Source of the DNA: Topomyia yanbarensis
Lineage: Eukaryota; Arthropoda; Insecta; Diptera; Culicidae
Direction of reading: 5' to 3'
Assembly: GCF_030247195.1 (NCBI RefSeq)
Contig: NC_080672.1
Location: 91,708,113 to 91,772,112 of the forward strand
Length of the DNA stretch: 64,000 nucleotides
The notes beneath the pieces are model-generated. The model was not told where the DNA came from. It made no database searches and saw nothing but the letters and a program-made list of their open reading frames with translations. The position numbers and the translations under genes are program-made. Below, piece by piece: positions 12,073 through 23,807 of the stretch; the stretch's first letter is position 1; every line of letters starts with the position of its first letter.

Positions 12073-12770
12073 TGTTCACGCCGAAGTGAACATCGTACCA
12101 GATAATTATTTTGACCCCCCAAATCGACACCCGCAGATAGTGTGCAAAATCGCTTATTTTCACCCCGGTGGCACAGATTAAATTATCCTTCAATTTCGAT
12201 CAGCTGGCGCACACGCAAACCGAAGGCAAGCTCTCATCATCGTTACCCAGCTGATTGCTGCCAATTGCCACTGGAGATGAACAATGCTTTTTGCCAGCCG
12301 ACGGTTTCCATGCAAATTCGTCGCCGTAGCAGCACCGAGAGCAGATAATCGCACACGGCTGGGTCATCTTTCTCTTCAGCCGTCTCATGTCCTGTGGGAG
12401 CAGCAGGGCAGTACGGCAGTACTAAGTTTATCGCCGATCAAGACAGTCCAGTACAACTGACTGTGCGTCGCGCTCGCCGTGCATACGTTGCACACCGCTT
12501 CCCCACAGACCGGGAATTAGAAATAGTTTCGAAGCAGTGAAATTTGAATATAACAATGTTGTAAATAGTGTAAATAAATGTTGTTATGATTACAGTAGGA
12601 CTTTCTGGTGTTGTGTGGACTGGAAAGGTCCGAAGAAGGCGGAATAGAACGCCCTTTTGCTGGCCTGTGCGGGGCCAGCCAAGTTTGTTTCGTTCCGGGT
12701 GCTGTTCGTCCGCCCTGTGTTTCACTGTCTTTTCTCGGGCTTGAGTATCGGCCAGATCCCGGCGTAAACA
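12073..12770 (+). repeat. 3' LTR (698 bp)
   Basis: Begins TGTTCACGCC and ends GGCGTAAACA, then CTATC. Compared with the 5' LTR it carries all its differences, including a 3-base length change, after base 12644. Confidence 0.92.
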
Positions 12771-12775
12771 CTATC

Positions 12776-13380
12776 TTTCTGGTTAATGTTGCCCAATTCA
12801 CATATACACTAATTCTTTGGGAAAATGTCAGAATAACCGAAAGGGTGAAAAATGGACTCTGCGTAACAGTAATGGAAACACTGAGAAAACCAGAACTCGT
12901 ACCCGCGACCTCCCAGTTTCTTGTTAGTTAGGTATGCTTCCTTATGCTCAAGTCTTCCTCTAAAAGATTCAGCAAACCTGTAGAGGATAGGTTACATCAT
13001 CAAAACGGCAATAGTCCATGGAAAAGCAAACTAAGACCCTATATTAACTTGCCTGTGCATGGAAGAAAATTAATACACATTCCTAGGAGTCTTGTATATA
13101 CAAGTTAGAGGCAGCTAAAGGGGTAATCTACGCTCGCAATTTCTTATGAATTTTCCATGACTAACTGAAAAGATTGTTTAAAAGAGAGGAAGCAGCTGGC
13201 ATTTTTTGTATCATCAAACGGAAAGAAATATCAAAGATATTCGAATCCGTTAACTGCCATACAATTTTAAAGTTCACACATGAAAAAGAAAAAGATACCA
13301 ATATACCCTTTTTGGATAGCCTTGCAACAAAAGATAGAATATGTTTAGAACCTTCATTATTAGCATAAATTGGCAGACTT
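12776..13380. other. krz intron 1 sequence, nothing recognised
   Basis: AT-rich intron sequence between the LTR element and a dispersed repeat; no gene or repeat identified. Confidence 0.4.
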
Positions 13381-13525
13381 TCGTGATCCCCTCCCCGAGG
13401 TTGATGGGTTTGACGGTATTACAACATCATCATCAATATTTCATGCATCCGTTTTAAAGAACTTCTGACAGACAACTGCTTTAAGATGTTTATTGTATTG
13501 CGCCTCGACAGTGGTTCATCGATGG
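13381..13525 (+). repeat. dispersed repeat Y, copy 1
   Basis: Words such as GAGGTTGATGGGTTTGACGG and ATTGCGCCTCGACAGTGGT recur at 27895-28135 (same strand). Part recurs inverted at 34997-35060 (CACTATCGAGGCGTAATCC). Class unknown. Confidence 0.5.
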
Positions 13526-13749
13526 GCCCAAAGTAACGATCAACCTGTAACGAAATGTAAAAGTAGAAACCTATCAGTGTTAGAGTAGTAATAATCGTAG
13601 CTTTTAATACTAGTGTACAATTTTTATGTGCTAGCCAAATATCTATCTGTGGATGTGTTCATCTGAGTATTTGTGTCAGCTGGGTCAGAGAATCGATACA
13701 GAACTAACGTATATGATAGAATAGTAGATAATTTGTTGTCTTGAGTTCA

Positions 13750-14611
13750 TTTTTTTATTCAATTCATTTATTTGATAAGGCACGTTTGCGTTAACTTTAA
13801 GGTGCCAATTTTGTTTTGTTTTACATTTAAAATTACTTAAAACAAGAGGATTACAATTTTTTTTAAAAGTAAGTTAAAGAAATCTTTAAGCTATCTTATA
13901 CATATACACAAGGAAGTAATATAATTTACGTAAGATTAAGGGGGTCAGTTATTTTTTATGGCAATATGGTTTGACATTTTTATTACGGAGATTATTGGAG
14001 CAAATAATTTTTAACTAAGGGGGACAATTTTTACAAGTATCTTGAAACTAGGAATAACTAGAGGGCGTGATTAAATTTTGTAAAGATTCGGAAAGATTAA
14101 CCAGAGCTATTTTTATGTGTTCGTAGAGTTGGGCATTTTCAACGAGATTACGTAATAAAATAGTTAAAACTAGAAGAGACAGGAAGAGCTAAATGGTTCG
14201 GTAAGAGGGGTTAAGGGGTGATACTTCTGGGTATAAGAGTCAGGGGAGGGAGGGTGGACAAAGATGGCAGCGGAGAGAAAATTATTAACTTTCAGTTTTA
14301 GACATCGGGAGATCAACAGCATAGGTAACAGAATCGGGTGGCCTTCATCAGGAAGAATTATGTACCGGGACGCCTTCTGATCCTACTCGAGTCGGCAGGG
14401 GTTCCTCCAGATGATTTCGTAGTGCTACTCAGATGCGGATCGGAAAGACTTGCGAGTTGCGCGTGCGATGTTTGGGATGTACGTCCCGTGTTTGTTGGCT
14501 CATTCGATAGAGATGTTTGGTGTGGCCTTGGATTCGCATCAAACCTTCGCGGGTGTATGGTACAGCGGAAGATAGCACTTCTGAGAATGACAAGACAAAT
14601 AAAAGGGGCAG
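13750..14611 (-). mobile_element. 3' region of LINE A (minus strand)
   Basis: Follows the decayed 3' coding end of LINE A. The motif GATAAGGCACGTTTGCG at about 13773-13789 and an A/T-rich trailing segment fit a non-LTR 3' UTR. Exact end unknown. Confidence 0.4.
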
Positions 14612-14929
14612 TTAAATCAGTATATTGATGGTTTCTAGAAAAGTGTTTACTAGGGACATATGTAGAAGATCGCGGCTTGCCATAACATGTCGCACCGGGA
14701 CGTTGGATGGCTTTCTTCGGGCCCAGATGGTATCAATTAGCCGAGACCTGGCAAAACTGTGCTCGGTGCACGCCCAGACAATGTGCTCGATATCGTGATA
14801 GCCATCGCCACATGCACAGATATCATTATCCACGAGCCCAATACGCCGGAGATGTGCAGCAAGCGTGCAATGGTTTGCCATGAGCCGGGACATCACTCGA
14901 ATGAAGTCACGACCCGCATCCATCCCCAT
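14612..14929 (-). pseudogene. LINE A ORF2, C-terminal zinc-finger-like tail
   Basis: The minus-strand product has LMANHCTLAAHLRRIGL, then CACGDGYHDIEHIVWAC. This is the Cys/His tail found after the RNase H domain in I/LOA-like mosquito LINEs, and the cysteine and histidine positions are intact. The same tail recurs on the + strand at 47085-47150. It is a fragment of ORF2, not an independent gene. Confidence 0.7.
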
Positions 14930-15182
14930 GAACTAAGGTTTCGTTGATACATTAGGGACTATTGAATGTAGCCACCTTCCTAGTTTTCCATTGCTCCACG
15001 AAGTTTGCCAACATTCGAGGGTTCTCTGAAGAGGAATACTGAAAAAGTCGTTGAAGCAAATTGGTCTTTCATAAATGTCTAGAGTACCCACCTTAAAGAG
15101 TCCGCCTTCTCAATGCCCGGAATTGAGCAATGAGAAGGGACCCACACCAAGGTAATCTGGAAAGATTTGTCAGATAAAGCAC

Positions 15183-15540
15183 TCAGTAGCTCCCGTATTT
15201 TTCCCAAAAATACGAGTTCTTTCCGAACGAGCAGAGGCTATCCGAAACGATGAAGTAATGGTCTACGCGTAATGTGTCAATGATTCCAAGGATATACTGA
15301 ATAGCAGCTAATTCTGTGGCGTAAACTAAAGCAGGGTCACTGAAATTGTAACAAGTGGCAAGCTTTTGATTGAAAGTACGGAAAGTCGAGGTTTGATCCA
15401 TCTGTATAAAACATCTTACAACAGCCGACTTCGCGGAATTTATTTTAAAAAAATGTTTGGAACCTTGTTTTGAAATTCCACAAATCTCGTCTTTCGAAAT
15501 TTTCAATCACCACCGGGTTCAAAATAACACATTGAATGAG
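15183..15540 (-). pseudogene. LINE A ORF2, RNase H domain fragment
   Basis: The minus-strand product has YATELAAIQYILG and YFIVSDSLCS, the Glu and Asp motifs of LINE-encoded RNase H. A frame break ends it after SDSLCSF. Upstream ORF2 is interrupted by the 15736-16926 foldback. Confidence 0.7.
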
Positions 15541-15735
15541 TAGTCAATATGAGAATTCCCAAACCCGACAGGACTTCGAGACTCATCCTAAGTCGATACA
15601 CAAACAACGATTCTGAATTCTTTCGAGTTTGATTTCGCAGCGGAGCGAAATCAGAAGCATCCGTATTCCATTGCCGTTACAGTATCGTTGTTTGATATAA
15701 CCTAACTAGGTCTCCTGGATGGGCACCCCACCATA
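15541..15735. other. unassigned stretch between LINE A RNase H and foldback
   Basis: Probably decayed LINE A sequence; no domain visible. Confidence 0.3.
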
Positions 15736-16926
15736 TTGTACAATAGACTGCTCAGAAAAATAATGAATTTTTGAAAACTCAATCGGCCCACCCCTGAGTC
15801 GATTCCTAGTCCCAACAGGAGTACTTGCTCCAAATTTGAAGCAAATTGGACAAGTCTAGCTACCGGACCAACGTGCTTGAAGTTTGTATGGGATTTTTCG
15901 ACAATTTACATGGAGAAAACCCTCTTGCTCACATTTTCGCCGCTAGGTGGCACTGTATACATCAGATTATCACCAAAAGTGAAACTTAAGAAGATAATTT
16001 TATTATCTACAACTTTGTTGAAGACTGCAAAGCGATCCGACTCCAATAGGAAAAGTTATTAAACTTTTAACGAAGTGATGTCTGAGTCAGTTTTGCATGG
16101 GGCCTAGCAGTGCATGGTAGTGTATCAGTACTAGGTTCTAACAAACTAAACATTTTTATGGAATAATGGTTAGATTTAGCTGAATAGTATGTTCGGAAGA
16201 ATTGCAGTACATAATACGAGTTATGTTTTGGTTAGAAAATTTTAGTTCAATCTGTGACCGCATAGATGGCGCTAACACTAACTTTTCAACGGAGAGAGAT
16301 AGAATATCGAGATGTTTGGGAGAATTACTGCAATATTCTTGTTCTACAACTTTGTAGAAGACACCTAATTTCTATCTCTCTTCGTTGAAAAGTTAGTGTT
16401 GGTGCCATCTATGCGGTCGGATGTGGAACTACAATTTTCTAACCAAAACATAACTCGTATTATGTACTACAATTCTTCCGAACATACTATTCAGCTAAAT
16501 CTAACCATTATTCCATAAAAATGTTTAGTTTGTTAGAACCTAGTACTGATACACTACCATGCACTGCTAGGCCCCATGCAAAACTGACTCAGACATCACT
16601 TCGTTAAAAGTTTAATAACTTTTCCTATTAGAGTCGGATCGCTTTGCAGTCTTCAACAAAGTTGTAGATAATAAAATGATCTTCTTAAGTTTCACTTTTG
16701 GTGATAATCTGATGTATACAGTGCCACCTAGCGGCGAAAATGTGAGCAAGTTGGTTTTCTCCATGTAAATTGTCGAAAAATCCCATACAAACTTCAAGCA
16801 CGTTGGTCCGGTAGCTAGACTTGTTCGATTTGGCTCAAATTTGGAGCAGACACTCCTGGTGGGACTAGGAATCGACTCAGGGGTGGGCCGATGGGGGTCA
16901 TTTTTTTCTGTCACTCTATTGTACAA
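15736..16926. mobile_element. 1.19-kb foldback (near-perfect palindrome), mariner-type MITE family F, copy 1
   Basis: Two arms of about 560 bp are reverse complements, centred near 16331, with a loop of about 70 bases. The ends are TTGTACAATAGAC and its inverse; a TA target pair followed by CAATAGA fits a Tc1/mariner-type MITE. The arms hold few mismatches. It is inserted in LINE A between RT and RNase H. A diverged relative lies at 35787-37245. No transposase is encoded. Confidence 0.8.
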
Positions 16927-17049
16927 AGAAAGTTGATCCCTTGTTGGCATTTCTGTTTCTGATACCTAATGTCGAATCTCCAAGTACCTTTCTAGTCGAA
17001 CCAGACCGCTAGATATTGTACTGTGAAGTCCAGAGCGATAGTTTGACCC

Positions 17050-17990
17050 CTTAATAGAAGCTTTAGTTATGCTTGTTCACAATTAGCTCAGTTTTCTCCG
17101 TGGAGAATTCGATACACAGCTTAATAGCCCAAGCAGACAAATTGTCTAAGGTATTCTGTAATGGTCCTTGTAAATCGACAGCTTTGGGTCCCGTAACAGA
17201 ATCCAAGCCGTCGTCTTCAATTTACATTGACGTGCAAAAATTGTCAAGACATTCATCTTTATCTTTGACATAGAAATTGTATAGGATTATTTTCTCGAAT
17301 AAGTTCCGGATACAGGATAGCATTGCGATCGGTCGATACGAATTATGGTCGGAGGCTGGTTTTCCTGTTTTTTGGATGGCGATGACCTTCACTTGCCTCC
17401 AGTAGTGTGGGACAATATTGAATAAATTCAACAAGCGTCTCTTGGCAGAGTCTGGCAGATTCTTCAACAAGTTGGATTTTTATTATGTCTGGCCCTGGAG
17501 CTTTATTGTTACATGATAAGAGAGCAAATGAGAACTCCACCATCGAAAAAGCTGTTTCGTTTGTGATATCGTTAGAGGACGCGGCGCGGTAGATCTTCTG
17601 TGCCGGGGCGGAATCCGGACAAACCTTCTTGGCGAAATCGAATATCCAACGGTTTGAATATTCCACGCTCTTATTAGTACTGTTTCGGTTTCGCACGTCG
17701 GGCTGTTCCCTAAAGAGAGCACTCAATGTTTCTCTCGTTAGTCCGTCAACGAACCGGCGCCAATAACTACGTTTCTTCATCTTCATCAAACTCTTCATTC
17801 GCTTGCCTATCATCGCGTACTGTCGAAAACTAGTGGGTAACCCGTCGTTCCGGAAGGTCTTATACGCGACAGCCTTCTCCGCGTACACGTTTGAACACTC
17901 TTTATCCCACCAGGGATTGGGAGAACGTTTTTGTATGTTCGCGCCCGGTACTGGCTTAGTCTGAGCTTGATTCGCGCTGTCGAGTATCAA
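17050..17990 (-). pseudogene. LINE A ORF2, reverse transcriptase (decayed)
   Basis: The minus strand encodes, in broken frames, WWDKECSNVY, SCNNKAPGPDIIK, VPHYWRQVKVIAIQKTGKP, SYRPIAMLSCIRN and, further on, LDNLSAWAIKLCIEFS. These are successive RT segments of an I/LOA/Jockey-like LINE. Stops, frameshifts and a missing middle part (including the catalytic YxDD region) make it inactive. Confidence 0.8.
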
Positions 17991-18600
17991 GCCAGCTGAA
18001 AAGCTGTACTTTTCCTCCGGAGGAAGTTCTTGAATCTACATGTTGCCGGATATCGCGGCAGCGTAGCTCTTCCAATCGATATTTCGTGTGAGGTCATAAG
18101 AAATATTGATTGTTTCCAATCGCCTTGAGCCGTTATTGATTGAGACTGCGATCGGCAGATGGTCGCTACCGTGGGGATCAAATATTATTTACGTGCAATT
18201 TAACCACAGCAATGTTGAGCAGAAAGACAAGTCTAAGGAGCTCGGGCGCGCTGGGGGAGCGGATTCCGTGTAATTTGATCCGTGTTTAAAATTGTCAAAT
18301 TGAAGTTATTGCAAAGATCGTGAGTTAAGGAAAACCGGTTATCATCATAGAGGCAGTACCGTGAGAGTTAAAATCTAAAACTAGTCACGGTGCAGGTACG
18401 GATTCTAAGATGTCTTCTGGCCATCGGTGCCGAACCGCGGTGTTGGTGGGAATATTTGGAATTTTGAAGGAATCGATTTTCGGGATGGTACCTCTGCAAT
18501 TCCACCGTAGAACAGTGATCAATTCCGTGACCTCATTCGATGAGTTAGCCATCGAATGATACAATCGCTGAAATGACGGCCCATTTTGCAGTCAACGGCT
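17991..18600 (-). pseudogene. LINE A ORF2, endonuclease (internally deleted)
   Basis: The minus strand begins with ITVLRWNCRGTIPKIDSFK, the start of an AP-type endonuclease, and ends with PHGSDHLPIAVSINN, its catalytic Ser-Asp-His motif. Most of the domain between them is missing or scrambled. It joins the RT fragment through an LAGLILDSANQAQ linker. Confidence 0.75.
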
Positions 18601-18633
18601 TCAAAAATGCTCTCACTGTAAGACTTTCAATAG

Positions 18634-19579
18634 TAGGGTAAGTTGGAGTAAATCCGACCTAGTAAATGGTTTTGGCTGTAAAATGCTCAATTTACATCGG
18701 ATCAAGTCATTTTATATACACCAAATTAAAGGATAGACTTCTGCGCAATTTTATTAATATCTTGGGAAAATTTTGAGATACAAGCATTTTACGTAAAAGT
18801 TCATTTATGCTCTTTTCAAAAATGGTGGGATAAACCCGACCGTCTATGTTTTTGGTTGATTTAGTACAGATTTTATCCAAATTTAATGGGTTTTCAATGA
18901 TAAATCAATGAATGTTATGTTATTGAATTGTAACATGAAGAAAAAGAAATTCAATGTCAAAATCACGAGCAGTAGCACGTAAAGATATTCCCATTTGCAT
19001 CGGAGCAATTCCTCGAAGAATACTATATACATCACGTTTTTGTGTCTTTTATTAGTAATTACGAAGCATTGTGCAAAAAAAATAATAAAAGCACATTACC
19101 ATAGTGCTAAAAAAATTGAAAAATATATTTCGATTTGATAAATAAACATTTTATTAGCAAAAAAGCGGTCGGATTTACCCCACTATTTAGAGGTCGGATT
19201 TGCCCCACCACGTCATTTTTGTTACGATGCAATTAAAAAAAATTATGAAAAAAATTGAACCAAATTCATCTATGAACTTAGTAGGACTTCAATCAAAGAA
19301 TCTAAATCCACCTACATTTTTTTATGCAATTACTTTAACAATCAGAAATATTCTGTAGCCAATTATGCACAAAAATAAAATCAAAATTATAAAAACACAC
19401 TTATCGTCGTTTGAGAATCTCATTGTAGACTAATAAAATGCTGTCATACCACCATTATGATTATTTTCGATGCTCTATACGACAACATTGATATTAGTTC
19501 GTGTAGTGCTTCCGATTTCCGATAACAGAGGAGGGTCGGGTTTACCCACACACGGTCAGATTTGCCCCACCGTACCCTA
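18634..19579. mobile_element. 0.95-kb MITE inserted in LINE A
   Basis: The ends are TAGGGTAAGTTGG...AAATCCGACC and its inverse, ggtcagatttgccccaccgtaccctA. The repeat pairing continues outward through CTTTCAATA (18624 on) and TATTGAAAG (to about 19594). Several internal copies of a GGTCGGATTTGCCCCAC word occur on both strands. Nothing is coded. It separates LINE A ORF1 from ORF2. Confidence 0.7.
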
Positions 19580-19686
19580 TCACTAATATTGAAAGTTTTT
19601 ATTATCCAGTCCACCATGTCCGAGAGTTTGATAATTCCAGTGCCGCGATTATTCTCGAACTGAAACAAAGGAACACTTGGGATTTT

Positions 19687-20735
19687 TTATGTTCCTGGAA
19701 GTGCTGGGAACTCCTTCTCTGAGTTTAATCTTTCGAGACCAGGAGCTGCTTGCTTCGGTTTGGTTGCAACACTTCCAATAGATGTCACTTTCGGAGCCCC
19801 ATCAAGGGATACCTTCTGGCCTTTACAAGGAACTTTAGGAGAGGAAATCCTCCTCTTCCTATAACTTCTAGGCATCCTAGTAAATGTTCCCTCTTGTGGG
19901 TCATCAGCCTTGCCTTCGTTAGGAGGCAAGAGAGCATAGCGGTTCGTTGAGGGTGGTGGCGTAGCTTTCTTCAACATTTCTGCGAAAGAACGCTTGGAAC
20001 GTTCTGCAAGGGAACGAGCAAGCACAGCAAGGACAGTTTTCAGCATTCTTACTGCATGAATCATGCTCATGATTCTCGTTGCATTTGCCACAGCGGGCTT
20101 TTTTACTACAATGGGTGGCAGCGTGACCCAATTGTTTGCAATTAGTGCAATTCATAACCCGCGGTACGAACAGACAGACAGGCAAACGAGGATGTAGTTC
20201 GGTAAGGCGGTTCTAGCGAAGGTCATCCGATAGTAATTTCATATGGGGTATGTTTTCTTACCACCCCCACGACTAATACTGAATGCAATCAAGTATTTTC
20301 ATCGATTGGAGTAAGCGGTCTCTAAAACATCCAACCCCATACTGCAGTAGATTCTCGCATGTCAAACTCTCATAGTTGATGACGCCTTCAATCTGTATCC
20401 TTACTGCTGTAATATACACATACTAGTCCAGCGTAAAGTGCTTGCAGCAAGCAATATCGTTTGCCTGCTTTGAATTAGCCAACACGACCCTGACCCTGTC
20501 TGAGCGGACCTTTCTTATTTCGGTCACAGCCGAGAACCGTTCCGTCAGGTCTTTTGAAATCTGTAATAGATCCAGCGATTTTGTTTTAGGCCGAAAGAAG
20601 ACCACAAAGAGACCGGTTGAGAGTTCAGAATATTGTTTAAGTCGAGGGGGGGGGGCTTGGCTATCGATTCGACTCGATTTGGCCACCCGGGAAGGGCGCC
20701 ATCGACACCGTCAACGCACGGGGTCAGCACCCCGC
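19687..20735 (-). pseudogene. LINE A ORF1 (gag-like, zinc-knuckle), decayed
   Basis: The minus strand encodes an N-terminal RNA-binding-like part (FFRPKTKSLDLLQISKDL, then RSDRVRVVLANSKQAN). Frame breaks follow, then the knuckle segment VMNCTNCKQLGHAATHCSKK with ARCGKCNENHEHDSC, and a Lys/Pro-rich tail. This is the nucleic-acid-binding ORF1 of an I/LOA-like LINE. A + strand copy of the same family is at 45831-46400. Confidence 0.75.
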
Positions 20736-20922
20736 AGTAAATGTATCAACAAGCGAAACCGCACCGCATCGAGATTAAAAAACACTAGAACTGTCTGAGA
20801 GTAACGGTACGAATGATTTTGAAATTCGTTGAAAATATGGCATTGCGTAGAACTTAATGATAATGGTTGAATAAGTAAAAAATCTTAATTTCTTCGTATG
20901 ATTTTATTGATTATTTCCCGAC

Positions 20923-21165
20923 AAACATGTCAAATGGTCCTAAGTACAAATGAGAGCCTCTCTTTGTTTACTTTCTCTTTCGATTAGTACGGCGTCATCT
21001 TAAAACTTTTCAATATTGTTTCAGAATATATCGAAAAACTCTGATTTTGACTAGCTTATTCTGCTAAGAGTTGAGTAAGAAACGTATAAACTGCCGAGTT
21101 ATTAGCGAAAGAGAAAGTAAACAAAGAGAAACTGTCATTTGCACTTAGGACCATTTGACATGTTT
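20923..21165. mobile_element. 243-bp palindromic MITE
   Basis: AAACATGTCAAATGGTCCTA at 20923 is repeated inverted, ending at 21165. The inner arm words CTTTGTTTACTTTCTCTTTCG and inverse also pair. Too short to code. Confidence 0.75.
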
Positions 21166-21739
21166 GGCTTGATTTTCAAAGAATTTCAAACCGCTTTCTT
21201 CCATAAATTGTAACCTGTATTAATTGCAATCGATTGATTTAAAAATATGTAGATGCCATCGCTCTTAATTCAAAGTTGTAGATTGAACAAATGTTATCAC
21301 GCTTGCCTGTCGCGCTTCCATTCAAACGATAATTGGTAATTCGACAAAATCTGCAACAGACATGTCGGTTCATGCGGTGTCGCGGAAATGCAAGCTATTT
21401 CCGCTGCAATTCGTTGTTCAAAATCCTTGCGCGGCGACGTTTTGCGTGTAATAACTTAGTGACAAATAGAGGGCCACAAACAATCTGTGTTACGGCATTT
21501 TTTGGTGGAACTAACCGCAGTATTTTTTTTTAAATAAGCGGGCTTAAAATTTTAAATGTCAATATTATGGACAATTTTTTTTCACCAAACCCATCTGGAT
21601 TTGTTTTTGCGATGCCAAATACTACAAAAAAAAATTGAATTTTCGATCGGAATTGTAATTTCACCTGATTTGGATGGCCCGTTTGAGAAATTTTGACTCA
21701 TTTACAAAAATGCTTCCACTAGCTTGGACCCTGAGTTCT
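21166..21739. other. intron sequence, nothing recognised
   Basis: AT-rich; no coding or repeat structure that I can support. Confidence 0.3.
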
Positions 21740-22452
21740 TCGAGCTAAGGGCCTTAATTGTAGCCTACATGTCTCAGCAAAAGTTTGTAAGAAAAATGTC
21801 GGAACAAACTCTGTTAAAGAGCTGATAGTATTCCGTACGTAATCGCGGAGAGTTCAGTTTGAAATGCGGTACAGTATCTACCTAGTGAGAGAGAATGTTA
21901 CAATACCATTTCAGGACAGTGCACACCAATACCACCATGCCAATCCATCAGAAAGCCGTCAGTGTAACCGGTCACTTGCGCTTATCTTTCCTTATAGCCA
22001 CAACCACACCTCTCGAGAGGGAATCTTCACACGGAATGTCCTATAAGGAAAACTACATGTGAGTGTAATAACACTGGGAGCAAGAATTTCCTCATCCCAT
22101 GCAACTATTTATGTCCACAATCCTGGATCTGGCAGCTACATCTGTATGCGCATAATAGCGCTTCTTTTTTAAGCTGCATATGTAGAGGTATAATAATAAA
22201 AAGTAGGATTTGTCGTGAATGCACCACTCACCAGGAAACGTCATGTACGCCATTCTTTACAGATTGAGCTTTAGCTGTATCGTCACCACCTATCCCTTCT
22301 GCCACCACACAAGGCATCCGTATGACAATATTTGACGTACAATTGTCGTGTAAATTCACTAGATATATTTGGGATTGAGACCAGAAGTTTTCCCGAAAGT
22401 TCGTCTGCACTGCTCGAAGGCTGTGAACGCCTTCTTGACTCTGAACTCAATG
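21740..22452 (-). pseudogene. LINE B, RNase H region and end of RT (minus strand)
   Basis: Translated in broken frames, the minus strand gives IEFRVKKAFTAFEQCRRTFG, then SYG/VVWWQKG-like words, then RNase H-like LGRYCTAFQTELSAITYG. It continues the RT at 25379-25640, from which it was separated by the giant palindrome. Confidence 0.65.
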
Positions 22453-23772
22453 CACAGTGGTCCAGATCGCTAATTTAGGAGGAATTTTTACTTTCTGACA
22501 AACCTGTATAATTTAGCCGTATCATGTCTTAGGATGAATTTGTGTACTTTAGAAGATGCTTCTTTTTATTGGAATAGTTATTAGGGTGGTTCTAATTTAT
22601 CTAAAATACGAAAATAAACTTTTTACTGATGAAAGATAGAGCTCCACAGTCTTCCACAAAGTTGTAAAGTAACTTATTTTGAATAAATTTGTTGAACATA
22701 TTAAAGCTCTATCTCTTTTAGTTTTTGTTATACAAGAAATTTAAAAAAAAAAAGATTAGGGTGTTCCTGAAAAAACGTTTTTTTAGTATAACTTTCGTAT
22801 CTTTTACTTTTTGTTAACACAACCTTTGAACAGCTTATTGAAAACTTCAAGCCGAGTATTTTTCTCCAAGACACCGAAGGTCTAACTTTTTTCTTTAAAA
22901 AGTTATGGACACTTTTCGTTAAAAAAATAGCCTATTTCAAGGCTCAATATCGCTGATGCGGGCACCTAAAATTGAATTCTGTTTCCACCACATGAAAGAC
23001 CATACTTATTAGTATATTTGAGCAAAAATTGGCGAATACGATATTTTTTTTAAAATTTGCAATTTAGATTTAAAGTTTGTAGTTTTGCAGGTTCAACGCA
23101 TTAAAGCATTTACACACATATCGTTGTATTATGAAAAAAGCCACTTTCAAATATCATTCTCTCATCGCAGCAAGCTTTGCATAAGTGAAACGACTGTCAA
23201 AAAAGGTTTCTGATTTTATTCGTTTTAAATAAAACTAGTAAATATGGATATTAGTCGAAGAGAGTTGGCGAATTTGCTTATTGCTGGTAAAAAGACAGAT
23301 GAACTGCTTAAGTTCATTACAAGTAGTAATCCAAATGTAAAATTGAGACTTGTTAATGTTCGAAAGAAATTTTATATTTTGTTAAAACAACCTTTGAACA
23401 GCTTTTAGAAAACTTCAATCCACGTTTTTTCATAACTCTGAAAGTCTAACTTTATACTTTCAAAAGTTATGGAAACTTTTCGCTCATAAATAGCCCTTTT
23501 TCAAATGTCATTATCTCTGATTGGGGCAAATAAAAGTAAGTTCGGATTGAACCATAGAAAAGAACATACTTTTAAGTATATTTGAGCAAAAATTGGAAAA
23601 TATTATTTTTTTTAAGCATGTAATTTTAAATTTACTAACCAAAGTTTTAAATTTTATCGCATAGCGACATAAAAGAAATTGCCTAAAGCCTTTGTATTTC
23701 CTTTTCTGTTTTGCTTACATATCAACAATACTGAATGTGTTCATTAAAAATAATTTGGCTATGACAACAATT
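22453..23772 (+). repeat. left arm of the giant palindrome
   Basis: Reverse complement of 24061-25378 with very few differences by eye. Inside the arm, two diverged tandem units (about 22780-23090 and 23360-23660) share order: AACCTTTGAACAGCTT, GGTCTAAC/AGTCTAAC, AAAAGTTATGGA, ATTTGAGCAAAAATTGG. A short in-frame start, ATGGATATTAGTCG (23244), lies between them. Confidence 0.85.
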
Positions 23773-23807
23773 TATGATTTATATAAGGAGAATTTATTCA
23801 ATGCCAA

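Larger units (their letters stand above)
9465..12775 (+). mobile_element. complete non-autonomous LTR retrotransposon with 5-bp target duplication
   Basis: Two direct LTRs (9470-10164 and 12073-12770), each TG...CA, are flanked by CTATC on both sides (9465-9469 and 12771-12775). A primer-binding site follows the 5' LTR and a polypurine tract precedes the 3' LTR. The 1.9-kb interior has no gag, protease, reverse transcriptase or integrase that I can recognise. The element therefore looks like a TRIM/LARD-type passenger that needs enzymes from a relative. It sits 224 bases into krz intron 1, in the sense orientation. Confidence 0.92.

Noticed and set aside
9539..12348. pair of identical 68-codon proteins at 9539-9745 and 12142-12348
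   Set aside because: They lie in the two LTRs and are identical only because the LTRs are; no start context or domain.
14338..14628. plus-strand 96-codon gene
   Set aside because: It is antisense to the tail region of LINE A and shows no motif of its own.
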